This document shows, one piece after another, positions 63,547-64,000 of a stretch of 64,000 bases of DNA (its first letter is position 1; each line of letters starts with the position of its first letter). The stretch is from JACJYM01 sp965230495 (lineage in GTDB: Bacteria > Bacteroidota > Bacteroidia > Chitinophagales > Saprospiraceae): assembly GCA_965230495.1 (NCBI GenBank), contig OZ246004.1, forward strand, positions 2,232,001 to 2,296,000. Reading direction: 5' to 3'. The notes under the pieces are model-generated. The model made no database searches and was not told where the DNA came from. It worked only from the letters and a program-made list of their open reading frames with translations. Made by a program: the position numbers and the translations under genes.

Positions 63547-64000
63547 TTGAGGATAATTTTTGTCATATTATTCGTTTGTACCAGACTGATTGTCTTTTCT
63601 CAAATTTTTGGCCTTGACGTATTAGGAGGTAAGACTTTTCAAAAGCTGCGGTTCCAACCTCAAAATGGATTGATTGTTATTAAATTAGTGTTGAATGACA
63701 AGATTCCACTACAGTTTATTTTTGATACTGGAGCTCAAAACACCATTCTTTTTGACCGTGCATATGCCAACATTGCTCACTTAGAATTTGATGATAAAAT
63801 AAGAATATTAGGCTCAGATCTCAATGGTTATTTATATGCGGATATAGCAAGAAATGTAAAACTCAGCGTTGGAGAACTTCCCGATGTAACAAGAGACATC
63901 GTAGTGCTTGACGAAGACTATTTCAATCTTAGTGAAGTAATCGGAACCAATATTCATGGCATATTAGGTACTGATTTTTTCAAGGCTCTTTTGGTACATA
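63547..64000 (+). CDS. Retropepsin-like aspartyl protease, N-terminal part (3' end outside window)
   Basis: The frame has no ATG. The TTG at 63547 starts a signal peptide (RIIFVILFVCTRLIVFS) and lies after an in-frame stop at 63532. The mature part shows QNGLIVIKLVLNDKIPLQF, then the catalytic FIFDTGAQNTILFD near residue 60 (D-T-G) and SDLNGYLYADIARNVKL. It continues into GILGTDFFKALLV, the hydrophobic-hydrophobic-G element of aspartyl proteases. Gene is cut by the right edge. Such secreted single-DTG proteins are common in Bacteroidota, with unknown substrate. Confidence 0.8.
   Translation, partial: MRIIFVILFVCTRLIVFSQIFGLDVLGGKTFQKLRFQPQNGLIVIKLVLNDKIPLQFIFDTGAQNTILFDRAYANIAHLEFDDKIRILGSDLNGYLYADIARNVKLSVGELPDVTRDIVVLDEDYFNLSEVIGTNIHGILGTDFFKALLVH

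Overview
This 64 kb window looks like chromosomal DNA from a low-GC member of the Bacteroidota, most likely of the Saprospirales (Lewinella-like) type. I infer this from the gene families, not from a marker gene. It holds a type IX secretion system (T9SS) plug protein and at least six proteins that end in T9SS type A or type B sorting domains. It also has giant HYR/DUF11 adhesin-like proteins, a fused E1 alpha/beta 2-oxoacid dehydrogenase and many starts without a Shine-Dalgarno sequence. No tRNA, rRNA, CRISPR array, transposase or phage gene was seen.

Layout. Positions 1-10200 carry the 3' end of a giant surface protein, a hydrolase, a secreted protein with four near-identical FAS1 domains, an ECF sigma factor overlapping a membrane-anchored beta-barrel protein, and a cluster with the T9SS plug protein followed by a frameshifted FGE-fold lipoprotein. 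Positions 10200-33950 are mostly housekeeping and metabolism: a DEAD-box helicase, isocitrate dehydrogenase, a DUF4105 protein, a membrane AraC-type regulator next to a diheme cytochrome c peroxidase, a divergent cysteine dioxygenase / PLP decarboxylase pair (probable hypotaurine synthesis), a bestrophin channel, a PadR regulator coupled to a HAAS-M23 peptidase, an M14 carboxypeptidase, a SPOR/TPR protein, a second diheme peroxidase behind a sigma-54-like promoter, TrmN6, the fused E1, a DUF1573 protein and YaaA.

Positions 34190-58210 are almost filled by three minus-strand giant genes (2024, about 2074 and 3592 aa) and one small secreted protein. With the partial gene at the left edge, the giants share a C-terminal cassette: dockerin-like module, a cohesin-like beta domain, then a T9SS type A sorting domain. 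Positions 58490-64000 carry a YpdA-type reductase coupled to a type B T9SS cargo, a DUF937-OmpA protein, and the start of a retropepsin-like protease cut off by the window edge.

Taken together, much of the window encodes what this cell exports through the T9SS and attaches to or releases from its surface. The least explained elements are the dockerin/cohesin-like cassette set with its small partner gene, the PadR palindrome plus HAAS-M23 pair, and the divergent hypotaurine gene pair. All functions are inferred from sequence reading alone; no database search was possible.
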